Positions 15,798-29,403 of a DNA stretch of 64,000 nt are shown piece after piece. Positions within the stretch are counted from its first letter, which is position 1. Every line of letters begins with the position of its first letter. Position numbers and translations under genes: made by a program. Below the pieces are notes generated by a model. That model was given only the letters and a program-made list of their open reading frames with translations. It made no database searches and was not told the DNA's origin. Source of the stretch: Paramecium sonneborni (taxonomy: Eukaryota > Ciliophora > Oligohymenophorea > Peniculida > Parameciidae); the NCBI GenBank assembly GCA_905182985.1, contig CAJJDN010000069.1, forward strand, positions 317,035 to 381,034, read 5' to 3'.

Positions 15798-16432
15798 TCA
15801 GTAATTTAAAATATTATTTTTTATATTATCAATTTATTTATATTCTTACTTTCTTTAATCAATTAACCTGCAAAATAAGTTTAATTAAATTGTCTTGCAT
15901 TTATTAACTTGATTTCATAAATTTTACACTAGAATCTTCTTCTTTTAAATTCCATCTCCATTTTTTACTAAATATGATTCTCTATATTTAAATAACTATA
16001 TTTTCAAATTATAGTTGCTAATCAAATTTCCTTACTAGACAAATTTTAAACATTTTAAGTCTTTCACATTATTTTAGTTGCTAAAATTAATTCTTTCTAA
16101 CTTATAGTATTGATTAATTAATAATAAAATATTCCTAAAATAATTAAATAATTGAATATAAGAGACTTAAATTGTGTTTAGAATTTTCATATTTAAATAA
16201 TAATTGTTTTATGCAAAATTAATCAATTTAAGTAAAAATTGGTACAATAATTATTACTTAAAAATGAATAAAAAAGAAAACAATTTAAGGCAAGAAAGAC
16301 TAATAAATTATTTATAAATATTAAAATTATAATAAATGATAGTTATTCAATTGTTTTGTTTAAAAAAATAGATTTTATAAATTGAATTATTTATATGTAT
16401 ATTATAGTCATTAATTATATTAAAATATACTT
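15798..16432. other. Intergenic, nothing recognised
   Basis: About 635 bp of A+T-rich sequence between two minus-strand genes. It should carry the kinase promoter and the NUF2 3' end. I see no repeat, RNA gene or convincing open frame. Confidence 0.4.
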
Positions 16433-17764
16433 TCATTCAAATTCTATTTTATTTAATAGGATTTCAATGTTTTTTGTATATTATTCAATTTCTTTATTTT
16501 ATTAAGTGACAACTTATTTTAAATTAGCCTCAATAGATGTTTTTATTTCTTCATTTTCTTATAAAATCTTCTATTACTCTTATTTCTTAAGTTGTATTTA
16601 CAAATATTCTTATTATTCTTTTTTTACATCTGCTTATAACTCTTGCAATTTATTCTATAAATCTATAAGAGATTATAAACTGTATTGATTTGATGAATTG
16701 TTTTTTTCAGATTCAACAACTTTCTATTATTGCAACAATTCTTTATTTTACTACAATTTTTACAAGACCATGTTTTCCTAAAGAATTTTGTTTGTTGCAG
16801 TGAATATTTAATCATTAGATTTTTCAAAATTGTTATCTTCCTAAATTAGAGTACTTTCTGCTTCCTTTATTTATTCAAAAAGTCTCAAAAAGTTATCGTA
16901 ATCATAGTATAATTATTTATAAATTTTTCCAATCTTAAAGTTTTCACTTTATAATTCTTTTTAAGCTTTATCTACCTCAATTTGAAGACTTTCAACTCTT
17001 CTTTAACTATCATTAACTTTTTTCTCTAAATTTTTTGGATCTTTTACTATCATACTATAAAATTATTAAATAATTTACCCTTCCAAAATAGATAATTCAT
17101 TTTAAGCCACTTACAATTTCTCAATCAAATTCTTATGCTTCTTATCTGCATCTTTCAATTCATTTTAATTTTATGATATAGAATTTTATAATTTTAAATT
17201 TTAGTTTCTTTTAGCTAATAATTCTGATTCAGCCTTATGTTTCATTTATTTATACTACTCAAATCTTTTTTTTTTCAAATCCATATCCTTATATTTCATT
17301 TATATTAAATCTTCTAATTCACTTTTTTATTTACGAGCTTATTATAAATCAAAATCTTCAAGTTAAATCTAATATATAATTAAAATTATTTAATTACAAT
17401 CTCTCTGTCTTTCTTTTCCCATTTTTATGTTTGCTCTTTTTTCCATAAGCAATATTTACATAAATGAGTGAGATTATTTTTTAGTCTTTTTTAATCAGGA
17501 TCTGTTAAATCCACCATCTAAAAATCTACAACTCCAACTGTTTTAAACATCAATTTGCAACGATAAAACAGCTATAGTGTTTAATTTTCTAAGGTAAAAT
17601 TATCATCAAAATTTATGATATCACAAAACTTTTATTAGATTAAATACAATTACTTTTTCGTATATCATTACTAATTAACTATGATCAGGATTGAAATTGT
17701 TTTCAATTGAATTATAAATTTGAAGATCTTTCAACATTTGAACCAATTCTAAATTTGAATTCAT
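16433..17764 (-). CDS. NUF2: Kinetochore protein Nuf2
   Basis: About 425 residues from ATG 17764 (MNSNLELVQMLKDLQIYN) to TGA 16433, with introns of 25 and 29 nt. The N-terminal ~130 residues match the Nuf2 calponin-homology head: LMFKTVGVVDFQMVDLTDPD followed by KRLKNNLTHLCKY, equivalent to the family motif where an Asp-Phe-x-x-x-Asp-Leu stretch precedes a helix. The rest is unbroken coiled coil, as in Nuf2, which pairs with Ndc80 to bind microtubules at kinetochores. In Paramecium it would act in the mitotic micronuclei (inference). The length is close to other Nuf2 proteins. No other coiled-coil family has this head. Confidence 0.75.
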
Positions 17765-17870
17765 ATTTAGAAATATTAATAAATAAAATTTTTAAATTAT
17801 ATACTTTTTAATTTGATTTATCTATATCTATGTCGTAGTATTATAATATGTATAAAAATACCAATTAATA

Positions 17871-20634
17871 TCAAACTAACTGTAATATTTCAAAAAGATC
17901 TTTTATAATCAATGGTTTTGTCAATACATCACTCATACCTGAATTTAAGCACATGAGAATGTCATTCTTACTATTAAATGCAGTTAATCCTATTATATGA
18001 ATTTATGGTATTTAATGCTATTCCATCATTAATCTCAATTACTTAGTTGCTTATATTCCATTCATTATTGGCATTTAATAATCCATTAAAATTAATAAAA
18101 ATAAACTACAATTATGATTACATTTTTGAGTTTATATAATTAATTAAATAGCCTCTTCACCATTAAATGCCTTAAAATAAAACTTAATAGTACCAAAAGA
18201 ACCTCAAATCCTTATTATGATAATAAGAATTGAATAGATTTTTAATTAAATATTTCATCATCTACCGATAATATTCTCTTACAATTACATTTTTTCTTTC
18301 TCATAATTGTTTTTAAATTTTATTCACTTTCTTAATCTTCTTAAAGCTTTAATTATTTATAACTTACAATTTTTGTTTATTGATGATTACTTTTTGGAGA
18401 TAATTCTTATTTATTAAATTTAATCTTTTATTAAGCATTTTCAGTAAATAGAAAAGGTTATAAATGATGTAGTTCAGAGATTTACAAATCTTAATCTAAA
18501 TTAATTATACTATCAGAGAATATTGAATTTTCATTTGATTTAACAGATTTAAGTGTAACTTTTTTTACAAATTAAGTGTTAAGTTTACGATTGGATACAA
18601 ATAAATCACTAATTTAAATAAGAGTTCCATTTAAAGATAAATGATGAATTGATCCTGACACATTACTTTATCTAAGTTTGCTATTAAATCTTATTGGTTT
18701 TTCTTTATAATTAACACTCGAAGATTAATGACTTAATTTATGATTCTAAATATAAAAAGTCACTTTTGTTCCTTGACCTTCTCCTCCAGATCTTATTAAT
18801 AATGATTTATAATCAGCAGGACATAGTTTTGATAATAACATTGATGAGATTAATAAACCAAATCCATGCCAAGATTAATATTATGAAAAATTCTATCTTT
18901 ATTCAACATCTAATAACATTTGATGTATTTTCATTAATTGATCTTCTTTTATTCCAAATCCTTCATCTTTTATAGTAATCTTTAAATAATTAGATGAAAA
19001 AGAGGTCAATTTTAAAAGAATATATCCACTATTTGAATATTTAATAGAATTTTATAATATATTTACAATTATTTGAACTAATCTTGAAAAATCGGTACAA
19101 AGATTATTCAATTGATTCTCCAATAAATCTACATATAATACTAAATTTTTCATTTCTATTACTGATTTAAATAATTTGTTTATTTCATCAACCAAATCTT
19201 TAATTGAAAAATCTTTAATATCTAATTCTAAATTATCAGCACATAATGAACTAAAATCAATAATATCATTAATCAAGTATGATTATAACCTTAATGCATT
19301 TATGGCAGGTTATAAAAATTTAATTTTTAAGTCTTCCTCTATACTTTTATGATTTAAACAACACTACAAAAAGTTACAAGAACTATTCAAAGGAGTTCTT
19401 AATTCATGTGAAAAAGATTGGGCTATCTTTTTATTACATAAATATTTACTGAAGTTTTAAATTAATCTTTTATCATTTCATCATAATATTTATTTTACTT
19501 AGATATGTCAATTAATGTTAAAATGATTTCATCATCTTCTTAATTGATTATAATTTACCCACTATAGGTAGAACATTTACTGTTTTCCCAAAAATGCTAA
19601 CAAAATAACTCCAAAGAATTATTAATCGAATTTGTGGTTTCCCATAGTTTACCTTCTTTATAGTTTTCTATAATTTCAGATAATTTGTTTGTTTCCTTAT
19701 ATTGTTGTTAATTTATGCTTTCTTAATCAGAAAAATCTTTTTTATCTTAATTACTTTTTTAAGATGTAACATTATTTCTCAATCTATTCTTTTTTATATG
19801 TTAATCTGTAACAATGTTTTTTTAATCTTCAAAAAATTCTAAATTTATAAGAATTAATTACATACCTGAAATAATTGAGAAATCTAATTAATTAAGTATT
19901 AGTTTATCAAATTCTTCTTCATTTTTACAAATTGTCGAAAAATGTGTATATACATTTTGATTTTTATAAGTTAATTTCAAATCTTTTTTTGAAATCAAAA
20001 TGAAACATATAGGAAGAGAAGATATTCTACTCATCCATGTGTTTTCTTTTGTACATATTGTTAATGTTTCTCGATTATTTTTATTTTAAAAAGAGCTAAA
20101 TAATTCTCCAATATTTTATTTTTTCGATTTTTATAATAGAAACCCTAATTAGCATGTTTCTTAAAATAAAATGCTTGCAATAATGATTATGTCTATAATT
20201 TAAAATTAAATGATCATTATTACTAAACAACCAACTTTTGTGATAATATTTTAAATAGAGCTTTCTAAACTAATAAAGTTTGCTGAATTATTATTATGTT
20301 CATGTTCACAAATTAATACCACTATTAATATATAATCTTATCCAATCAACAAAAGAAAAAGAATTGAATTTAATTTTACCACAAGCAAAAAAATATTGAT
20401 TATCACATGAGTTAGTTTTTTCTAAAATGATAATATTATCAAAGCCATTAAGATATTCATAGACATTTTAGGAATGATGTATTCTAAATAATTGGGATAC
20501 TGAATCAATAAAGCAAGGTCAATAAGGCAATGCAAAATAAAAAATATCAAGATTTAAATGACATTTTATTTTGAAACAATTCCACTTGTACTAATTAACA
20601 GACTTTCTTAAGCCTTTTTAGAATGAGAATTCAT
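17871..20634 (-). CDS. Hybrid histidine kinase with receiver domain (copy 1)
   Basis: The N-terminal ~190 residues contain about six hydrophobic helices (ILIFFILHCLIDLALLI, LILIVVLICEHEH). A poorly conserved sensor region follows, then the HisKA H-box FSHELRTPLN, restored by a 23-nt intron. An ATPase domain has N-box LLQNSIKYSNSGYI and G-boxes DEGFGI and WHGFGLLIS. A C-terminal receiver (~residues 790-910) has the acidic pair in SVDDE, phospho-acceptor Asp in LMDYQMPIMNG and conserved Lys in LTKPL. It is thus a complete phosphorelay hybrid sensor. It is a tandem paralogue of the next gene (234-bp spacing). Confidence 0.88.
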
Positions 20635-20867
20635 AGTATTTTGTAACATTATAATTTTCTATTTATATTAATTATTTGAGCCTGGAAGAAATTATCATTG
20701 AAGTAAATCTTGTCGTATAAAACTTTCAATTATTATCGGCCAAAAATTATTATGAAAATGAAAACAAGGAAAAGATATTATTAGGTTTAAGCACACAAAA
20801 CATTTATTTTTGTTGTGTCATGAGATAAATTTACAATATTAAATAAAATATTTATTTCTATAAATAT

Positions 20868-23564
20868 TCAAACAAGAGTCAAAATTTCTTTAAACTCTTT
20901 TAAATTAAGAGGTTTTGATAGTACATCACTCATGCCTGCTTTTATACAATTAGAAATATCAGTAGCATTAGTGAAAGCTGTTAATCCTATGATGTGTATT
21001 TTTGGGATTTATTTTTTATTCATCATTTCATTAAGTTTGGCAGTTGTTGTACAACCATCCATTATAGGCATTTGATAATCCATCAAAATTAAAGTAAATA
21101 ATTAACATTTTGGACTGCAAGGGATTGCTTATTCAACAATTCTAATTGCTTCAGCTCCATTAAATGCCTTAATTGATATTATATATATATTTACTAATAA
21201 AACATTAAAACCTAATTTGGCCAATAAAATTTGAATAGATTTCTAATTAAAAATTTCATCATCAACTGACAACAAATTTTAACAAGAACATTTTTTCTTT
21301 TTTTATAACAGTTTCAAAAATTCTTATTCTTCTTTCTATCCTGCTTCAATTATCATTTTTAAGTTTTAATGATTATTTACATATTCAACTTACTTTGAAA
21401 ATTTAAATAATTTTTCTGTAATCAAAGATGGTGAAAGAGGTGAAAGTTATCCTAATTTGAATTATAATGATTCAAAAGATTAACTATCAGTACCATTAAA
21501 ATCATTTTTATTAGATTCATTTCTTTTGACATTTTAACTAGATTATTTTAAATGATCTATATTAATAAAATCTGTTGCTTAAAATAAAGCACAATTTAGT
21601 TCTAAATTAAATTATTCCCCTTCATGTGAACTTTAAAATCTAGAAGAACTTTATCTTAATGTATTTTATCTAGGTCTCTCAATTTTATGTTAATTTTCAA
21701 CGAAAAACCAAACTTATGATCCTTGATCATGTCCAGATGAATTAATTTATAAAAATTTGTTTTCTTTTGGTGCTAACTAATTAACTAAAATAGCAGAAAT
21801 TAATAAACCAAATCCTTACCAAGTTTTATTTAACTAAATATTTTTGTATTATTCAATATTTTATAAAAGTGATTGCAATTAATTAAGATGATCATTCTCT
21901 ATTCCTATACCTTAATCTGAAACACAAATTTTTAATCCTTAATTTTAGGTAGTTGATATTTACAAAACAACAACACCTTCTAAAGAAAATTTTAAAGAAT
22001 TCTATAATAAATTTACTATTATTTAAATAAGTCTTAAATAATCAGATGTAAATTTATTAGTAGTACATTCAAGTAAATTAATCCTTAATTCTATCCTTTT
22101 CATTTCAAATTATGTTTTAAACAATAAAATTATCTCTTTAAGAATTTCTTTAATGGAAAATTCTCTAACAGAGAGTATAAAATTATTAGTTGATATTTAT
22201 GATAAATCTATTATATCACTAATTATATATGATTGCAATTTTAATGAATTGATAGCTGGTTATAAATAATCATCTTTAATGTAAGTTTTAATTTCTTAAT
22301 CGTATAGACAAGAGACAAGAAAATTTAGAGCACTATTTAATGGAGTTCTTAATTCATGAGAAAATGATTCTATAATCTTAATTAATATTTTAAGAAATAC
22401 CTTTGATTTAAACTCAGAATTAGATATTAATTCTTGTAATTCATTTTATTTTGAAATATCAGTAAGTGTGAGTAGAACTTCACCTTCTTATTCAGAAAAT
22501 GTTATGTGTCCAGAAAGTTAAAGCTTTTTTGGTTAAAATGAATAATTATAATTTACAGTAAAAGATTACCAACTTTGATCTGAATAAATTTCAATATGAT
22601 GGCCAAACATTTTTTTATCTGAGACAGTAAATTACTTTATGTTTGTCAAAATATCAAAAATTGATTATTAAGATGTTGTTAAAAGTTCTAGTGAATCTCC
22701 CCCTTTTGATTATTCTTATTTTTATTAAGGTGAATGATATAGAGATATAGAATCACTTTTATATTGCCATATATTTTATTTCTTTGTTTATCTTTAGTTA
22801 ATTTTTGGTTTCTAATATAATTATTTTATTTTATCAATTCTATCCTGTATTATACTGAATTATAATTTATGCAATATTAATTCATCTAATTAATCATCAT
22901 TTTCATAGCATTATTTAAAATAAGTGTAAAGGAACTTATTTTTATAAGTTATTTTTAGATTTGGTAAACTTATAACCATAAAACATTATGGAATTAAATT
23001 TAAGCGATAATTCCATTGTTAATCTGTGGCTTTGATTGTATTTTGATAATTACTGGTAATATTGTATTAATATTATTTATTCTCATTAGAATTATCTATT
23101 ATAAGTTTATTTATTTCAATCAAAATTGTGTATGCCAGTGTTATTGTTAAAAATAAATTGAAATTAAATATCATGATAATGAGAGCAATAAATCTTAAGA
23201 GTATATGATCAAACTGTTTAAATATACTATTTCTGGATGATAATGAATCTAAACGTTCGAATAATGCTATAATTATAATTGACAAATCAGAGCCAATAAT
23301 AACTATAAGTATTAGTGTAGCAACTTTACTTAAAAGCACACAAATTTATTTATAAACAATAGCTTTTTCCTTTGGCAAAAATAATTATTACAATGCAAGA
23401 AATCCATTAATCGAACAAATGATTACTGAAATAAGTTGTCCTTAAGTATCATAAGTGATGGTTAGTATGTTAATTATTACTTAAAAAAGAAAGAATAGAC
23501 TAATTGAGTAATCCTTAGTATAGCAATGAAATTAATTTCTATTTTTTGATTTTTCATTTATCAT
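20868..23564 (-). CDS. Hybrid histidine kinase with receiver domain (copy 2)
   Basis: Same architecture as the downstream neighbour: hydrophobic N-terminus with several helices (LLSKVATLILIVIIGSD, FIALIIMIFNFNLFLTIT), an H-box SFSHELRTPLN, N-box VNLLQNSLKFSLEG, G-boxes SDQGIGI and TWQGFGLLIS, and a C-terminal receiver with LMDYQMPIMDG and LSKPLN. Start ATG 23564 (MINEKSKNRNQFHCY). The receivers share nearly identical blocks with copy 1 (IHIIGLTAF, GMSDVL) while the sensor halves have diverged, which fits a tandem duplication with divergence of the input domains (inference). Confidence 0.86.
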
Positions 23565-23993
23565 TATTATTTCTTGAATATATAAATGGCTTGTTACTTA
23601 TTTTTTTTATTTAATTTAATACTATTTGAAGCTTAATTGTAAGTAATCTATTTATTAATACCTTTGATCATTACAATTATGATGTTTTAGAGCAGGTCTT
23701 ACTTATTTTGATAAAAAAAACAAATCTAAATAATTTATGATAAATTATAATAGTTTCAATTCATGAACATTCCAGAATTGAAAAATAGAAATAAATATTG
23801 ATTTTTCTATTACTTACCGATTAGAACTTTAAATAAAAATTAGGAATTATGTATTTTAAACTTTATAAAATGATTTTGTTGACCACACATTTGGAATTAT
23901 GGAGTATTCTATAAGATAAAAAATTTATATTGAATTTGAAAAGTATTCAATTAGTTTTGGTTTGAGATAATTTCCTAATAAAATAATTTTTCT
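23565..23993. other. Divergent intergenic region
   Basis: 429 bp between a minus-strand and a plus-strand start codon, so it should contain both promoters. It is A+T-rich. No element was recognised. Confidence 0.4.
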
Positions 23994-25394
23994 ATGATTG
24001 ATACAATATCAATAGGGTTTTTGTTTGTCAATTTTCTCGAAGTTTTGACAGCTGATTTTGAACTATCAATTTAATATTCCTTATACACATAAAAAAGAAA
24101 TGTGAATGCAGTTTCTGCAAATACAACTTTTATTGTTAATTGTAAAAATTAAGATGCTCAGTATTGTTCAATTGAATTAAATTAAACATCGGCTAAAACA
24201 GCTGAAATAGCTTTACTTTATTTAGAAGGATAAGCACCATTTTTAGATAATAAGGAAGATTTAATTTATGAAGGTATGGATTATGATAGGTATTGTTAAT
24301 GTTAAAATTGATTGATAGTTATGTATTAAAAAAAAGAAACCATTTTATTTCGATACCAAGTTCACCAAATAAAGTATATTTTACAGTATTAACAAATATA
24401 TAAATTTCGTTCGATATATATTTAAGAGGATCCTAAACTATGTTATGTCCAAATGATTGTCAAGGAAATGGAATATGTTTTGATGGAGAATGTAGATGTG
24501 ATTAGGGTTTTATTGGTAGAGACTGTTCATTGAAAGCTTTATAATTAGAAGAGGAATAAAATATATTTGTAAATGGTTCTCATGATTAAAACTTTTATTG
24601 TTATTTCGAATAAAATGGAACTAAAGATTTTAGACTTGAAATATCAGTAATTTTAATATTTATGTAGATACAAGATGATGAAAATGTAGCTTAAGTTTAT
24701 ATTCTTATTCCAGATTTAGTATATTTACCAACAAACTATTTCTTTAATGATGCAGCCAAAATAACAAAACATTCTCCTTTTATTAGAGAGATTGATCAGA
24801 AGAGTTCTAGTTATTAGAATAATTAAGATTAATATATTCCTAATAGATTAATTATTTTACTTCAAGGAGTTTAATTCAATATCAAGTTAGATTCAATTTC
24901 AAGAGATTACCAAAGCGAACAAATAAAAATTATTATTATTATTGTTTGTAGTGTAGCAGGTTCTTTATTAATTTGCTTTTTAATCTTTTTAATTAGAAGA
25001 GCAAGATTGAAAAGATCTATGGAAAAATAAACACCAGAAGATTATGAAATGAGAGAAAAAAATTTTACATATGGAAAATCATCAAACAAAAAAGAAGATG
25101 AATTTGTAACTATGGATAATTAAATCTATTCAAATGATCTATAAGATAATTGTGCTATTTGTTTGGATACACTCTCTAATACATAACCTATCAAATATAC
25201 TCCATGCAAGTATTTATAAATATATGTCTAGACATGTATTTCATACTAAATGTATTGAAAAATGGCTATAGAAAAATCAATTTTGTCCTTTTTGTCGATA
25301 TGATTTAAAAATAGACAATTTAAAATAATAAAAATAGTAACACATTAAAATACCAGCAACAAATTAAATTAGAATAATTAGAAGAAATAATTGA
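23994..25394 (+). CDS. Membrane RING-H2 E3 ubiquitin ligase with EGF-like module
   Basis: ATG 23994 starts a signal-peptide-like segment (MIDTISIGFLFVNFLEVL). The luminal region carries one EGF-like module (CPNDCQGNGICFDGECRCDQ). One transmembrane helix follows (IIIIIVCSVAGSLLICFLI), then a cytosolic tail with a RING-H2 finger: CAICLD ... TPCKHVFHTKCIEKW ... CPFC. All eight zinc ligands are present, the fourth joined by a 22-nt intron. Introns of 29 and 21 nt lie upstream. The layout fits a single-pass E3 ligase of surface or endomembranes, like PA-TM-RING proteins but with an EGF module instead of a PA domain. It converges on the next gene with only 15 bp between stops. Confidence 0.9.
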
Positions 25395-25409
25395 TTCAGT
25401 ATTTATAAA

Positions 25410-26945
<1,536 letters not shown>

Positions 26946-27059
26946 TAGATTCAATTATTTTTAATGTATTTAATTAAAAACAATTAAACAATTAAGTCAT
27001 CAATAATAATATTTTTGAATTGAATATGATTACAATAATTTGTAATTTTAAATTATTAA

Positions 27060-28277
27060 ATAAAAACATACATCTTTTCAATTCTTTAATTATTGAATCT
27101 AGGAAATAATCTTTAAATTTATATTTAATTAATAACCCTTAACCTTTTATCCTATTCAAAATTAAGTAATTCAGATTTATAAATTAAATTATTCTTTTTA
27201 ATAATAAATTCTTTCTATTATTGTATTTTAAGTATCTAATCTTAAATTACATCATTATTAAGTAAATAACTATCTTCTATTTATTCTGATGTTACTTTCT
27301 TTTTATAACTGGAGGGACAAAAGAACAATCATTTTCTTAAACCTAATCTTAAAAATCTTATATATGAAACATCTGGATCTATAAGTAATTCTAATCTTAC
27401 TGCCTTTAAGTATAACTTGAAAATGATGGATAATTCACACTTTTAATTGATTTGAAGATCTCTGACTTTTTATATAAATCTTAGATTTGAGTTCTCATTC
27501 TCTTTATTGAACAATTTACAATTTTTTCTTTAATTCATTTTAATTAATGTATTTAGAAAAATACTTGTATTCAAAGAAACTTTATTCCAATATTTTTTCA
27601 ATAAATCATCATTTTTTTATTACATGAGACGTTTTAATTCTTCCTCCGCTTTTTTGATAATTTAATAGTTAAATCAAATTCTGATTTCTCTTTTTCTATT
27701 TACATTCTTCTCATTCAAATTATTGATCAGACTCTGGAACTGTTTAACTTAAGTAAGATTATATTTATTTATTAATACTTATTAATTTATTATTATTATA
27801 ATTTATCCTATCTCTATCTTTATACGCTTCATACTCTTTATTTCTTGCTATAGACATTAGTAAAATAGAAATTTTGATAACATTTATTTTCTGAATATTT
27901 GATAATCATTAACTGAAATTATCTATTAGAAAATATGCTTATTTTGAGAATGTGCTCATACTAAAATGATTGATCAAGTCAATTATATATGCTAATCCAT
28001 ATTCATTAAACATTTTATCAAATTAAGAAGATATTAGTTCCTAAAAATTATTAATCTTATTCTTATGTATATTAAACATCATCATCAAATATAAAGCAAT
28101 TTTCATCCATAAACTCAATAATTGATGTTTTTAAGATTGGAGATGTTAAATTTTCATAAAACTAAATCATAAATCCATATCTGTCTACTTTGCATATTTG
28201 ATTACTTCTCAATTATTGTGTTTTTGATTAAAACTTTTAAGATTAATACTAAAAAATAAGTTGAAAATCGCATGAAT
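27060..28277 (-). pseudogene. CFAP36-like (BART-domain) gene, frame broken
   Basis: Near 28000-28230 the minus strand encodes a BART-like domain: FMIQFYENLTSPILKTSIIE then FMDENCFIFDDD then FDKMFNEYGLAYII, the pattern of CFAP36/CCDC104 and ARL2BP (binding of ARL2/3 GTPases; cilia). Downstream is a charged helix (RNKEYEAYKDRD, IEKEKSEFDLTIKLSKK, EEELKRLMQQKND), also like CFAP36. Several introns of 22-34 nt can be placed, but the frame still breaks at the T-run 27650-27655, where one more base would restore it. Neither the start nor the 3' end could be fixed. It may be a real gene with a sequencing error or a pseudogene. Confidence 0.45.
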
Positions 28278-28411
28278 TTAGTAAAATAAAATAATTAAAT
28301 ATGATAATAATGTTTGAGATTATATTTTTAGTGAATAATTAATAAAATATCTATATATCTATATGAATTTAAAATTACCATAGAAACATTAATAAAAAAA
28401 ATTATTTTAAA

Positions 28412-29368
28412 ATGGAAATCGACTATTTGATTACAATAAAAGTGCTAAGTATGATTGTAATGTTTTTGATGATTATTATAATGGGAAATATTCCTTTAAG
28501 ATCAACAGCTTTCAAAGGAAATTAATTATTATTAGAATTAACAGGAGCATTTTCAGGAGGATTATTTTTATCAGTGGGAATAATTCATTTATTACCTGAG
28601 TCTATGAAATAATTTCATCTATTCTATAAATCCTAAGAATTAGAATCATTTGAAGAATTTCCTTATGCTTGTTTAATCACAGTCCTAAGTTTTGCTTTGA
28701 TTTTGTATATTGAAAAAATAGCATTTATTCATGATCATACTATTGATGAAAATCATTCTAATTAAGTTACTGTAATAAACTAGCAAGAAGTATTTGGAGA
28801 ATAGGATTGTCCTGAAACAAACAAGCAATAAATAACATCATCTTAGAATTAAGAACTTGATGAAGCAACTATAAATTCTTTAACTCCTTATATATTATAA
28901 TTTGCGATTGGTAAATATAAATTGTAATGAGGAATTCATGCATTTTTTGAAGGTTTGGCAATTGGAATAGAATAATAAGTACCTTAATGTTTAGGTATTT
29001 CTATTGCAGTGATTTGTCATAAATGGGCTGAAGGTTTAACTTTGGGTTTATCTTTCAAAAAAGCAAGTATATCAGCATATATGATTATCATAGATACAAA
29101 TTTATAAAGTGCAACAATAATGATTTTCATTTAAGGAATCATTAATCCTTTTGGTATACTTATAGGATGGCTCTTATCAAATCAAGGATTTATCATAACT
29201 GGAATATTTTAGTCAATATCTGCAGGAACATTCATTTATATAGCTACAATGGAAGTGATTTAAGAACAATTCAATAAGAAATCAAATTCTTATTAAAAAA
29301 TGATGATGTTCCTATTTGCAATAGGATTCATTAGTTCAATATGGAAGATAGAAAAATTAAGTTATTGA
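28412..29368 (+). CDS. ZIP-family zinc/iron transporter
   Basis: About 310 residues from ATG 28412 (MEIDYLITIKVLSMIV). Eight hydrophobic helices fit the ZIP fold. The signature metal-path motifs are present: helix 4 reads GIHAFFEGLAIG once a 21-nt intron (28911-28931) is removed, and helix 5 reads CHKWAEGLTLGLSF. The loop between helices 3 and 4 is long and contains His (HDHTIDENHSN), as usual. It would import Zn2+ or another divalent metal into the cytosol from outside or from vesicles. The intron must end in GAG, an unusual acceptor. It converges on the La-like gene with 35 bp between stops. Confidence 0.9.
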
Positions 29369-29403
29369 AATAATTAATATTATGTATAATGTTTTAATGC
29401 TAC

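Noticed and set aside
17871..23564. Bacterial contamination suggested by histidine kinases and receivers
   Set aside because: Both genes use TAA/TAG as Gln and have ciliate mini-introns, and flanking genes are eukaryotic.
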